A DNA stretch of 8,141 nucleotides from Chloroflexales bacterium (lineage in GTDB: Bacteria > Chloroflexota > Chloroflexia > Chloroflexales > Chloroflexaceae), in the NCBI GenBank assembly GCA_013336035.1, contig JAAXUL010000323.1, positions 1-8,141 on the forward strand, given 5' to 3'. The notes below the pieces were generated by a model that had not been told where the DNA came from, ran no database searches, and was given only the letters and a program-made list of their open reading frames with translations. This document shows, piece by piece, positions 1 through 6,530 of the stretch. The position numbers and the translations under genes are program-made. Each line of letters opens with the position of its first letter. The stretch's first letter is position 1.

Positions 1-1
1 G

Positions 2-124
2 CGCCGCCTCCTGGAAGATCTCAAAGGCAAGCTCAGCCGGGCGAAGCTCACCACGATGCAAAGCCGCGACGCCGCCCGCCAGCTAGCCCCGAAGTCGTAC
101 CAGACCGAGCACGCCGGCCTCTGA
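2..124 (+). CDS. C-terminal end of an unrecognised protein (partial)
   Basis: An open frame enters from the left edge and ends at TGA 122-124, giving 40 visible residues. The tail is rich in Lys, Arg, Leu and Ala (begins RRLLEDLKGKLSRAK, ends SYQTEHAGL) and looks helical and basic. It has no stop in this frame and reads as ordinary GC-rich coding sequence, so I take it as the 3' end of a real gene. No family can be named from so short a piece. It lies 65 bp upstream of the SWIM-finger gene on the same strand, so the two could be co-transcribed, unless the palindrome between them acts as a terminator. Confidence 0.55.
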   Translation, partial: RRLLEDLKGKLSRAKLTTMQSRDAARQLAPKSYQTEHAGL

Positions 125-149
125 CCCATCCCACAACCCACCCGCACCC

Positions 150-169
150 CAGCGCCCACGTGGGCGCTG
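150..169. repeat. Perfect 20-bp palindrome between two genes
   Basis: Positions 150-159 (CAGCGCCCAC) are followed at once by their exact reverse complement at 160-169. It can be read as a dyad operator with a CACGTG centre, or as a hairpin with an 8-bp GC-rich stem and an ACGT loop. The hairpin would be followed by a weakly T-rich stretch (CATTTCT, 174-180). It lies 25 bp after the upstream stop and 20 bp before the ATG of the SWIM gene, so either a terminator for the first gene or a control site for the second would fit. The symmetry is directly visible; the role is inferred. Confidence 0.6.
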
Positions 170-189
170 TGCTCATTTCTGGAGCCGCC

Positions 190-822
190 ATGTCCACCGC
201 AGCCCTCACCTCGACCACGCCGGCGCCGGCGCTGCCCACCACGCCCGGCGAGCGCGTGAAGCTCACGCCGGTGCAGACCGCAATCGCGCTGCTCATCAAG
301 GAGATCCACCGCGACGACGAGGCCGCCGTGCGCGCCGTCAACAACCTGCTCAGTAAGCCCGACTTGCCCCCGCTCCTGGCCTTCGACGGTGTCGAGGCCC
401 GCTTCCAGTCCGAGTCGGAGCCCGAGCTGGAGAACGTGGTCACCGCCGAGGGGTGCAGCTGCCGGGGTGGCCGGCACCCCTGGTGTGTCCACCGCGTGCG
501 CTTCCGCGTGCTGCTCGTCGAGGCAGCGGCGCTCGACCCGCTGGGGCTCTTGAGTTGCTTCCTCGAGCAGGTGCCGGACTCGATGCGACGGCCAGGGCCC
601 TACCGGTGGCCGGCGCCGGCGCCGCTGCGCGCCGCCACGCTCCCCGAGGCCGAGCTGCCCGACTTCCTGCTGCCGGACGGCTCGCTGCGCGCCCAACCCG
701 CCGGCGACGAGCCACCGCCGCCTGACGAGGCTGACCGGCGGGGGAGCGGCCGGCCGCGCTCGCGGGTCGCGCCCGTCGACCCCGACGTACAACGCGAGAT
801 TGACGAGTTGTATCCCTTGTGA
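190..822 (+). CDS. Small SWIM zinc-finger protein
   Basis: This 210-aa protein carries a SWIM-type zinc-binding motif, CxCx7CxH, with likely ligands C89, C91, C99 and H101 (CSCRGGRHPWCVH). It is preceded by the usual strand-forming segment (ARFQSESEPELENVVTAEG) and followed by a helix (RVRFRVLLVEAAA). SWIM fingers are known in SNF2-type ATPases and MuDR transposases and are thought to bind DNA or proteins; no enzymatic domain is seen here. The N-terminus is Ala/Thr/Pro-rich. The C-terminal third is rich in Pro, Asp and Glu, with a basic patch at 183-192 (RRGSGRPRSR) containing an AT-hook-like GRP core. I chose ATG 190 because GGAG at 181-184 sits five bases upstream. An in-frame GTG at 160 lies inside the palindrome and lacks a good ribosome site. 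The partner and process are unknown; the partial gene upstream may belong with it. Confidence 0.8.
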   Translation: MSTAALTSTTPAPALPTTPGERVKLTPVQTAIALLIKEIHRDDEAAVRAVNNLLSKPDLPPLLAFDGVEARFQSESEPELENVVTAEGCSCRGGRHPWCVHRVRFRVLLVEAAALDPLGLLSCFLEQVPDSMRRPGPYRWPAPAPLRAATLPEAELPDFLLPDGSLRAQPAGDEPPPPDEADRRGSGRPRSRVAPVDPDVQREIDELYPL

Positions 823-1253
823 GCCACAGGCCAGAATCCAACAGTCTGTGCCTTGGGAACAGCACACTGATCGAACATAGCACGGCATTACAGAGCCTTT
901 CACCTGATATCAAGTATCAGAGTGGCATTGTTCGGCCAGGCCTCACTCGCCGTCGCGTTCGCGATCAGCTGCGCCTGCAGCTTCGGCGGCTCCAAACCAG
1001 GCTGCGCATTTCTGGGCGCACGCTCTGGGGCCGGGGTGACCTGGTAGCATCGGGGCGTATACTAAAGCTCACCGTCAGCATCGGGCTGGTGTCCATCCAT
1101 AGCCCAGGAAGTGCCTGTAGCCGTTTCCCACCTCTCCTGGCCAGAGCCCCATCAGCGCAGTACGTTGACCACTTCACGTGAGTTCCCATCTGAGTGGGTG
1201 CCTACCACGATCCTGTATATGGGACCTCTACCCTCACCAGAGGACGCATTGGT
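823..1253. other. 431-bp intergenic stretch without a convincing gene
   Basis: Short open frames on both strands here do not resemble known proteins and have no good ribosome sites. The first ~100 bp look less GC-rich than the flanking genes. Visible structure includes a small inverted repeat at 904-920 (CTGATA, 5-base loop, TATCAG), an 8-bp palindrome TCACGTGA at 1174-1181, and the promoter candidate listed separately. No T-run terminator is evident after the SWIM gene. The stretch separates the accessory-looking genes on the left from the kinase cluster on the right. The final 60 bp (1194-1253) would be coding if the kinase started at GTG 1194. Confidence 0.5.
1036..1063 (+). promoter_or_regulatory. 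Candidate sigma70-type promoter for the membrane kinase
   Basis: GTGACC at 1036-1041 (four of six matches to TTGACA) is followed after 16 bp by TATACT at 1058-1063 (five of six matches to TATAAT). Transcription would start near 1070 and leave a leader of roughly 180 nt before the kinase ATG at 1254. This is the best -10 match in an otherwise GC-rich gap, but it was found by eye. Confidence 0.35.
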
Positions 1254-2426
1254 ATGCACGCTCGCTGGTTTCATCGCCTCACGCATCTACCCATCCGCGA
1301 CCCCATGGCGCGACGGCAGGCCCCACTGCTCCTCCTGGTGCTCGTCTGTCTGTTCGCCCTGTCGCTGCTGCGCCTGCTGTTCTTCTTTGCGGTGGATCAG
1401 GCCACGATTGGCACGATGCCCACCCTCGCCGTCGACACCATCTCCCTCCTGGCGCCAGCCGTGGCCATCGCACTCCTGTGCCGCGGGCACTTTGCCGCCG
1501 CGACCCTGCTGGCCGCGGTCGCCATGCTCCTCACCATCCTCATCGCCACGCTCGCGAATGGCCTCCGCCACAGCGGCATGTTGCCCCTGGTCTTCGCGCT
1601 GCCCCTTGTCTTTACCGGACTCCTCCTCGATTGGCGCGGGCTGGTTGTGGTGGCGGGAGTCAGCTGTGGCATGGTGATTGGGATTGCGATCCTCGAAAGC
1701 CAGCATTCACCGTGGGTCGGGTTCGCCCCGTCGCCCGAGTTCCCGGTCAGTATGGCCTCGATCTTTGTGTTCGTCACCATCCTTCTCGTCATCCTGCTCA
1801 GTCGCTTCCGGGTCGATTACCGACGTGAGCTCGCCGACCGGATGCGGGTCGAAGCGTCCCTGCGCCAATCCGAGGCCCGCTTTGCCGCCGCCTTCCGCAC
1901 CAACCCCGCCGCCCTGGCCATCGTGCGCCTGCACGATGGCGTGGTGCTCGATGCGAATGCCAGCTTCGTCCGCCTGGTCGGCTCTACGCGCGATGAGCTG
2001 CTTGGCCAGCGTGGTGATGCGCTTGGTGCCTTTCTTGACCCCGTCCAGGGCGCGGCGATTGTCACCGGCTTGCGCGCGGGCGTCCCCATCCAGGACCGGG
2101 ACGTGCAGCTACGCACCAAGGGTGGCAAGCTCCGCGACGTGCTCATCTCGCTCGAAGCGTTGGAACTGGATGGCGAGCGGTGTATCCTGGGGATGGCCCT
2201 GGATATCACCGAGCGCAAGCGGGTCGCGCACGACCTCCAGCAGACGGCGACGGAGTTGCAGGCCCTGCTGAACGACCACGCCCAGGTGCTCGTGCGCGAG
2301 CAGCAGGCGCGTCGGGTCGCCGAGACGCTCCACACCACGGGGGCAACTCCTGGCTCGCCCGCTGACCCTCGACGCCATCCTCGAGACACTGCTCGATGTG
2401 CTGCAGCAACTGATCCCCTACGATAG
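1254..2426 (+). CDS. Membrane PAS sensor: 5' part of a frameshifted hybrid histidine kinase
   Basis: The frame gives 390 aa. About six hydrophobic segments, near residues 24-46, 57-76, 80-101, 109-125, 128-147 and 166-183, form an integral-membrane sensor. A PAS domain follows (about 203-320, from LRQSEARFAAAF to the usual end DITERKR), then a coiled-coil linker (about 321-359, ending QQARRVAETLH). After residue 363 the sequence no longer looks natural (ATPGSPADPRRHPRDTARC...), and it stops at 2424-2426. The adjacent frame continues directly as a GAF domain (LTLDAILETLLDVLQQL), so this is the N-terminal half of the kinase encoded downstream, broken by one extra base. I prefer ATG 1254, with AGAGGA at 1239-1244 nine bases upstream, over GTG 1194, which would add 20 residues. 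The ligand sensed is unknown. If translated alone, the product would be a membrane PAS protein with no kinase. Confidence 0.8.
   Translation: MHARWFHRLTHLPIRDPMARRQAPLLLLVLVCLFALSLLRLLFFFAVDQATIGTMPTLAVDTISLLAPAVAIALLCRGHFAAATLLAAVAMLLTILIATLANGLRHSGMLPLVFALPLVFTGLLLDWRGLVVVAGVSCGMVIGIAILESQHSPWVGFAPSPEFPVSMASIFVFVTILLVILLSRFRVDYRRELADRMRVEASLRQSEARFAAAFRTNPAALAIVRLHDGVVLDANASFVRLVGSTRDELLGQRGDALGAFLDPVQGAAIVTGLRAGVPIQDRDVQLRTKGGKLRDVLISLEALELDGERCILGMALDITERKRVAHDLQQTATELQALLNDHAQVLVREQQARRVAETLHTTGATPGSPADPRRHPRDTARCAAATDPLR
2339..2343 (+). other. Probable frameshift site in a run of five G
   Basis: The upstream frame reads AETLHTTG up to this run. The downstream kinase frame reads QLLARPLTLDAILETLLD just after it. 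Dropping one G joins them as AETLHTTGQLLARPLTLDAIL, with the coiled-coil-to-GAF spacing usual for these kinases. From ATG 1254 to the stop at 4047 is 2794 bases, one more than a multiple of three, which agrees with a single inserted base. The exact base cannot be fixed by eye. It could be a sequencing error, a real disabling mutation, or, less likely, recoding. Confidence 0.75.
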
Positions 2427-4047
2427 CGCCCATATCATGCTGCCCGATGGCGCGACCGGCTTCCGGGTGCGGCATTGGCGCGGGTACGAGCGCTGGACTG
2501 ATCCGGCCCGGCTCACCGCGCTGGTTTTCGATCCGACGCACCAGCCGCTGATCCAGGCGATCGTTACCACGCAGCGCAGCGTCCTGGTTCCGGACACGCA
2601 CCAGGAGCCGGCGTGGGCGCCGATGCTCGGAACGGATCCTATCCGCTGCTGGTTGGGTGTCCCGCTCATTGCCGGCGATCGCGTGGTGGGGATCTACTCG
2701 CTCGATCGTCAGCATCCCCATACGCTCACTGACGCGGATGTGCGTCTGGCAGAGACGCTGGCCGTGACGGCGGCGACGGCGATTGAGCGGGCACAGTTGA
2801 TGGCGCAGGTCCAGGGCGAGCGGGAGTTGCTCGCGCAGCGGGTGGCCGAGCGCACGGCTGCCTTACGTCTGGCGAATGCCGAGCTCGCGCGTGCGGCGCG
2901 GCTGAAGGATGAGTTCCTGGCGAACATGAGCCATGAGCTGCGCACCCCACTCAACGCGATCCTGGGACGCAGCGAGCTGTTGTACGAGCAGATCTACGGG
3001 CCGCTGACCGAGAAGCAAGCGCAAGCGCTCACCAGTATTGACGCAAGCGGACGGCACCTGTTGAGCCTGATCAACGATATCCTGGACCTCTCGAAGGTCG
3101 AGGCCGGTAAGGTCGAGCTCCAGCTCACGGGAGTGGATGTGGACCTGGTCTGCCAGCAGAGTCGCCAGCTGGTAGTCGAGCGTGCGACGCGCAAGCGGAT
3201 CGCGCTCAGCACGACCCTCGACCCGCAGGTGGTGACCGTGCAGGCCGATGAGCGACGGCTCAAACAGATCCTGGTCAACCTGCTCACCAACGCGGTCAAG
3301 TTCACGCCCGAGGGTGGTCAGGTCGGCCTGGAGGTGCAGGGCGACCCGGCGCAGCAGACAGCGACCTTTACCATCTGGGATACGGGGATTGGGATCGCGC
3401 CCGAGGATCAAGGCCGTCTGTTCCAGCCCTTCGTGCAACTTGATAGCGCGTTGAATCGGGAGTACACGGGCACCGGGCTGGGCCTGGCGCTGGTGCGGCG
3501 CCTGGCCGAGCTGCACGGGGGTAGTGTGGCCCTGGAGAGCACGACGGGCCAGGGCAGTCGCTTCAGTGTGCGCTTGCCCTGGATTCAGGCGCTCGGTGAA
3601 AGCCGCCCTTCCCGTACGTCACCTGAGGCGTTGGCACCGTTGGCAGCGCTCATCGTTGAGGGGATAGCGGGGCAGCCTCTCATCTTGCTGGCCGAGGACC
3701 ACCAGGAGAATAGCCAGCTGCTGAGCGATGCACTCACCGCCGCTGGCTATCGCGTGGTCGTCGCCCGCAATGGTGCGGAGGCGGTGGCCCTGGCCGAGGA
3801 GCTGCGCCCGGCGCTGATCCTGATGGACATCCAGATGCCAGTCATGGATGGGCTAGAGGCCATCCAGCGTTTGCGCGCGGCAGGTATGTGCGCCACGCCG
3901 ATCATCGCCCTGACGGCGTTGACGATGCCGGGCGACCGCGAACGCTGTCTGGAGGCCGGGGCGGACGAATACTTCTCAAAGCCCGTCGGCCTGCGCACAC
4001 TCCTGACCTTGATCGCGCAGCGGCTTCAGCGGACAGGTGAGCGGTGA
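2398..4047 (+). CDS. GAF-histidine kinase-receiver: 3' part of the frameshifted hybrid kinase
   Basis: The 549-aa frame starts formally at GTG 2398, but the same frame is open from 2272 and the GAF domain begins near 2362, so this GTG is unlikely to be the natural start. Domains: most of a GAF domain (1-132), a coiled coil (133-171), and HisKA with phospho-acceptor H179 in NMSHELRTPL. The HATPase domain (about 284-395) has N-box N298 (NLLTNAVKF), G1 D328 (DTGIGI) and G2 GTGLGLALV. A receiver (427-543) has acidic E433/D434, phospho-acceptor D477 (LMDIQMP), T506 and K528. All residues for autophosphorylation and phosphotransfer are present. Joined to the upstream frame it makes a membrane hybrid kinase of about 930 aa. 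The receiver resembles the last receiver of the minus-strand hybrid kinase (shared LMDIQMP, MDGLEAI, MPGDRERCL, AGAD). It ends 70 bp from the end of the convergent minus-strand operon; I see no clear terminator hairpin between them. Confidence 0.85.
   Translation: MLQQLIPYDSAHIMLPDGATGFRVRHWRGYERWTDPARLTALVFDPTHQPLIQAIVTTQRSVLVPDTHQEPAWAPMLGTDPIRCWLGVPLIAGDRVVGIYSLDRQHPHTLTDADVRLAETLAVTAATAIERAQLMAQVQGERELLAQRVAERTAALRLANAELARAARLKDEFLANMSHELRTPLNAILGRSELLYEQIYGPLTEKQAQALTSIDASGRHLLSLINDILDLSKVEAGKVELQLTGVDVDLVCQQSRQLVVERATRKRIALSTTLDPQVVTVQADERRLKQILVNLLTNAVKFTPEGGQVGLEVQGDPAQQTATFTIWDTGIGIAPEDQGRLFQPFVQLDSALNREYTGTGLGLALVRRLAELHGGSVALESTTGQGSRFSVRLPWIQALGESRPSRTSPEALAPLAALIVEGIAGQPLILLAEDHQENSQLLSDALTAAGYRVVVARNGAEAVALAEELRPALILMDIQMPVMDGLEAIQRLRAAGMCATPIIALTALTMPGDRERCLEAGADEYFSKPVGLRTLLTLIAQRLQRTGER
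3265..3305. repeat. Inverted near-identical tract in kinase N-boxes (partner 4413-4453)
   Basis: This 41-bp tract matches the reverse complement of 4413-4453 at 40 of 41 positions. A third, more diverged copy at 7681-7721 differs from this one at four positions. All three encode the ATP-binding N-box (QILVNLLxNAVKF). Protein conservation alone would allow more third-codon changes than are seen between the first two copies. Confidence 0.85.
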
Positions 4048-4117
4048 GTGGGTGACGCTCGTGTGCTGGCGTAGCAATCCCCAAACCCTGCGCACCACTG
4101 AGCAAGATCGCCGCACG

Positions 4118-6526
4118 CTATGCGTGGCCTGGAGCCCAGGGCAGGCTCACGCTGAAACGGCTGCCCTGGCCCGGCGTGCTCTCGACGGTAACGCTGCCCT
4201 GGTGCGCCTCCGTCAGCCGGCGCACCAGCGCCAGGCCGAGCCCGGTGCCCTCATACAGCCGATTGAGGCCCCCGTCGAGCTGCACGAAGGGCTGAAACAG
4301 GCGCGGGAGGTCCGCCTCGGCGATGCCGATGCCGCTGTCCCAGACCGTGAAGGTGGCCCGCTGCTGCTCCGGGTCGCCGTGCACCTCCAGGCCAATCTGC
4401 CCGCCCTCCGGCGTGAACTTGACCGCGTTGGCGAGCAGGTTGACCAGGATCTGGGTCAGCCGCCGCGCGTCGGCCTGAATGGTCACCACCTGTGGGTCGA
4501 GCGTCGTGCTGAGCATCATCCGCTTCTTGAGCGCGCTCGCGCTCACCTGCTGCCGACTGCGCTGGCACACCAGCGCGACATCCACCGCGGCACGTGCGAG
4601 CGTGAGCTTGCCGGCCTCAATCGTGGAGAGGTCGAGGATGTCGTTGATCAGGGCCAGGAGCTGCTGCCCGCTGGTTTCGATCCGCTGCAGCGAGGCGACC
4701 TGGCGGGGCGTGAGCGGGCCGTCAAGCTCTTCCTGGAGCAGCTCGAGGCGGCCGAGGATGCTGCTCAGCGGCGTGCGCAGCTCGTGGCTCATCGTGGCGA
4801 GGAACTCGTCCTTCAGCCGCGCCGCCCGGGCTAGATCGACGTTTGCGCGGGACAGCTCGTCCGTCCGTGCCGCCACACGCTGCTCGAGCGTCTCATTGAG
4901 CTGGCGCAGCGCCGCTTCGATCCGCTTGCGCTCCGTGATATCGCGGCCATAGACCGTGACCCCCACCCGCTGTCCGGTCACGGTCGTGATGGGGCTCAAG
5001 CGATACTCCACGGTATGCGGCTCGGCCGTAAAGCGGGTGGTGGCCTCCACGCTGAAGGGGCCCCGGTGCAGCGCGCGGTCATAATAGGCGCGCCACTCAT
5101 CCAGCGCGGCCTGCGGCAGATCGGGCGCCAGCACGCTTTCGCCCGCGGTCAGCGGCCGCCCAAGGGCCGCACGCACATTGTGCTGGTAGAGGCGGTTGCC
5201 CACGATCAGCCGGTACTGCGCATCCACCGACCAGATGCTCCCATCGGTATTCTCAATCAACGCCTCGAGATTCTGCTGGCTCTCCCGCAGCGCGGCCTCG
5301 GCCAGACGGCGCGCCGTGATGTCGCCGTAGGCGATCACCACGCCATAGTCGTCCAGGGGCAGCGGCGCGGCGGTCACGTTGATCCACGTCGTCGCCCCTC
5401 GCGGCGTCATCACGCCCATCTCGACATTCGCCACCAAGCACTGCTCGCTGAGCGCCCGCACGCTAGCATACTCCTCGGCCGGCATCGGTGTGCCATCGGG
5501 GCGCACGATCTGCCACTCGGCGCCGTCGATCTCGCGCTGGCGCTGCTCCTCGCGCCCAAGGCCCAGCAGGCGCTCGGCCATGGCGTTGGTCTCGACAATC
5601 GTGCCCGTCGCATCCGAGACGGAAATCCCCAGGGGAAAGGCGTCGAACAGGGTGCGATACTTGGTCAACGCCACCTGGAGCTCAGCCTCGGTGCGCTTGC
5701 GCTCAGTGATGACGTCAAACACAGCCACAAAGTAGCCCCGCGCCGGGCTATAGACCGAGATCGAAAACCATTGCTGGAGTGCATCGACGAACAGTTCGAA
5801 TTTCTCGAGCGTGCCGGTGAGGGCGACCCGGGCGTAGATCGCAAACAGCTCCGGATCGGTCTCACGAATGCCCGGAATAGCTTCGCTGACCCGCTTGCCG
5901 CGCACATCGTGCAGTCCCGTCAGCGCCTCAAAGGCCGCATTGACGTCGCAGTAGATCCAATCTTGCGCGACCCCGTGCTCAAAGAGCATCTGGCAGTACG
6001 CATACCCTTCCGCCATGTGATCAAAGAGGCCCCGATAGCGCGCCTCACTTTCCCGCAGCGCAGCTTCCGCGCGGGTGCGCTCGGTGATATCACGCCAGCT
6101 GCTCAGGCGCACCGCACCGTCGCCCTGCGTCGAGGGAAGGACCTGATCGGCAACAACGAACGTGCGCGTGCCGATCGGGAGGGTGAGCGTTGCCGCTTGT
6201 TCCTCGGCGGCCGGCGCCGCCAGGAGTCGCTGGGTGTGGGCCTGATAGGCCGTGGTCGCCGCGGGCGGGAGCAGCGCGACGAGCGCTGTCCCCACCAGCT
6301 CGGCCGGGGTCAGGTGGAAGATGCCGGCGGCCCGCGCGTTGGCGAAGGCACAGCGCTCGTCGGCATCGATGATCAGCACGCCGGTGTCCAGCGTGTCCAG
6401 GATCGCGCGCGCGCGGCGCTCGGCCGCCGTCCGCTCGGCGAGCAGATGCTCTGCCTCGGCCAGGCGGGCGCGCAACGCCTGATTCTCCTCACACAGCTGC
6501 TCGTACGATAGGTGCGTCGTAGCCAT
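4118..6526 (-). CDS. Soluble multi-PAS sensor histidine kinase
   Basis: This 802-aa protein has no membrane segment or signal peptide, so it should act in the cytoplasm. An N-terminal coiled coil (8-40) leads to four PAS-like domains: about 36-148 (ends DITERTR), 159-276 (ends VITERKR), 284-403 (ends DITARR) and 414-532 (ends DITERKR). A coiled coil (533-572) precedes HisKA with H581 (TMSHELRTPL) and HATPase (about 685-796) with N700, D730 (DSGIGI), FQPFVQLD and GTGLGLALV. It stops shortly after the HATPase at TAG 4118-4120 with no receiver, so it must pass phosphate to a separate protein. I chose ATG 6526, four bases after the upstream stop, because its product starts cleanly (MATTHLSYEQLCEEN). 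Starts further upstream would add arginine-rich sequence that overlaps the neighbour. Only weak ribosome-site matches precede it (GAG seven bases upstream, GGAG at 13), suggesting translational coupling. The signals sensed are unknown. Confidence 0.9.
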   Translation of the reverse strand: MATTHLSYEQLCEENQALRARLAEAEHLLAERTAAERRARAILDTLDTGVLIIDADERCAFANARAAGIFHLTPAELVGTALVALLPPAATTAYQAHTQRLLAAPAAEEQAATLTLPIGTRTFVVADQVLPSTQGDGAVRLSSWRDITERTRAEAALRESEARYRGLFDHMAEGYAYCQMLFEHGVAQDWIYCDVNAAFEALTGLHDVRGKRVSEAIPGIRETDPELFAIYARVALTGTLEKFELFVDALQQWFSISVYSPARGYFVAVFDVITERKRTEAELQVALTKYRTLFDAFPLGISVSDATGTIVETNAMAERLLGLGREEQRQREIDGAEWQIVRPDGTPMPAEEYASVRALSEQCLVANVEMGVMTPRGATTWINVTAAPLPLDDYGVVIAYGDITARRLAEAALRESQQNLEALIENTDGSIWSVDAQYRLIVGNRLYQHNVRAALGRPLTAGESVLAPDLPQAALDEWRAYYDRALHRGPFSVEATTRFTAEPHTVEYRLSPITTVTGQRVGVTVYGRDITERKRIEAALRQLNETLEQRVAARTDELSRANVDLARAARLKDEFLATMSHELRTPLSSILGRLELLQEELDGPLTPRQVASLQRIETSGQQLLALINDILDLSTIEAGKLTLARAAVDVALVCQRSRQQVSASALKKRMMLSTTLDPQVVTIQADARRLTQILVNLLANAVKFTPEGGQIGLEVHGDPEQQRATFTVWDSGIGIAEADLPRLFQPFVQLDGGLNRLYEGTGLGLALVRRLTEAHQGSVTVESTPGQGSRFSVSLPWAPGHA
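4136..4183. repeat. Direct near-identical tract at kinase C-termini (partner 7404-7451)
   Basis: These 48 bp match 7404-7451 at 47 positions, including 37 in a row (4147-4183 with 7415-7451). Both copies encode the HATPase end (ESTPGQGSRFSV.LPW) of the two minus-strand kinases. The coding identity continues at lower level on both sides, as expected for paralogous genes. Confidence 0.85.
4773..4813. repeat. Direct near-identical tract at kinase H-boxes (partner 8041-8081)
   Basis: These 41 bp match 8041-8081 with a single mismatch (4799 against 8067). Both encode the HisKA phospho-acceptor region KDEFLATMSHELRTP in the two minus-strand kinases. The plus-strand kinase has the same motif near 2907-2950 but with Asn in place of Thr (LANMSHELRTP). 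Confidence 0.85.
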
Positions 6527-6530
6527 AGCG

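Noticed and set aside
440..913. 157-codon minus-strand frame opposite the SWIM gene
   Set aside because: The product is almost entirely Arg, Ala, Gly and Pro, while the plus strand has a good ribosome site and a clear zinc motif.
965..1189. Short frames on both strands in the gap, considered as a transposase remnant
   Set aside because: No transposase motif, ribosome site or terminal repeat could be seen; translations in several frames look equally plausible and none is convincing.
1165..1194. TTGACC at 1165-1170 as an alternative -35 box
   Set aside because: No reasonable -10 hexamer lies 16-18 bp downstream; the pair at 1036-1063 is better.
4048..4117. Search for a bidirectional terminator between the convergent kinases
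   Set aside because: No GC-rich hairpin followed by a T-run was found on either strand in these 70 bases.
4037..4834. 265-codon plus-strand frame overlapping both convergent kinases
   Set aside because: Most of it is the reverse complement of the kinase HATPase and HisKA regions; similar frames lie opposite the paralogous kinase, as expected for a shadow of a conserved gene.
6084..6093. Palindrome GTGATATCAC, considered as an operator
   Set aside because: It is inside coding sequence and results from the codons for the conserved DITER ending of PAS domains; similar strings occur at the other PAS ends (near 2203 and 4937).
5015..6511. 498-codon open frame antisense to the multi-PAS kinase
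   Set aside because: It lies wholly inside the kinase gene on the other strand, has an Arg/His/Gly-rich composition typical of the complement of GC-rich codons, and shows no recognisable domain.
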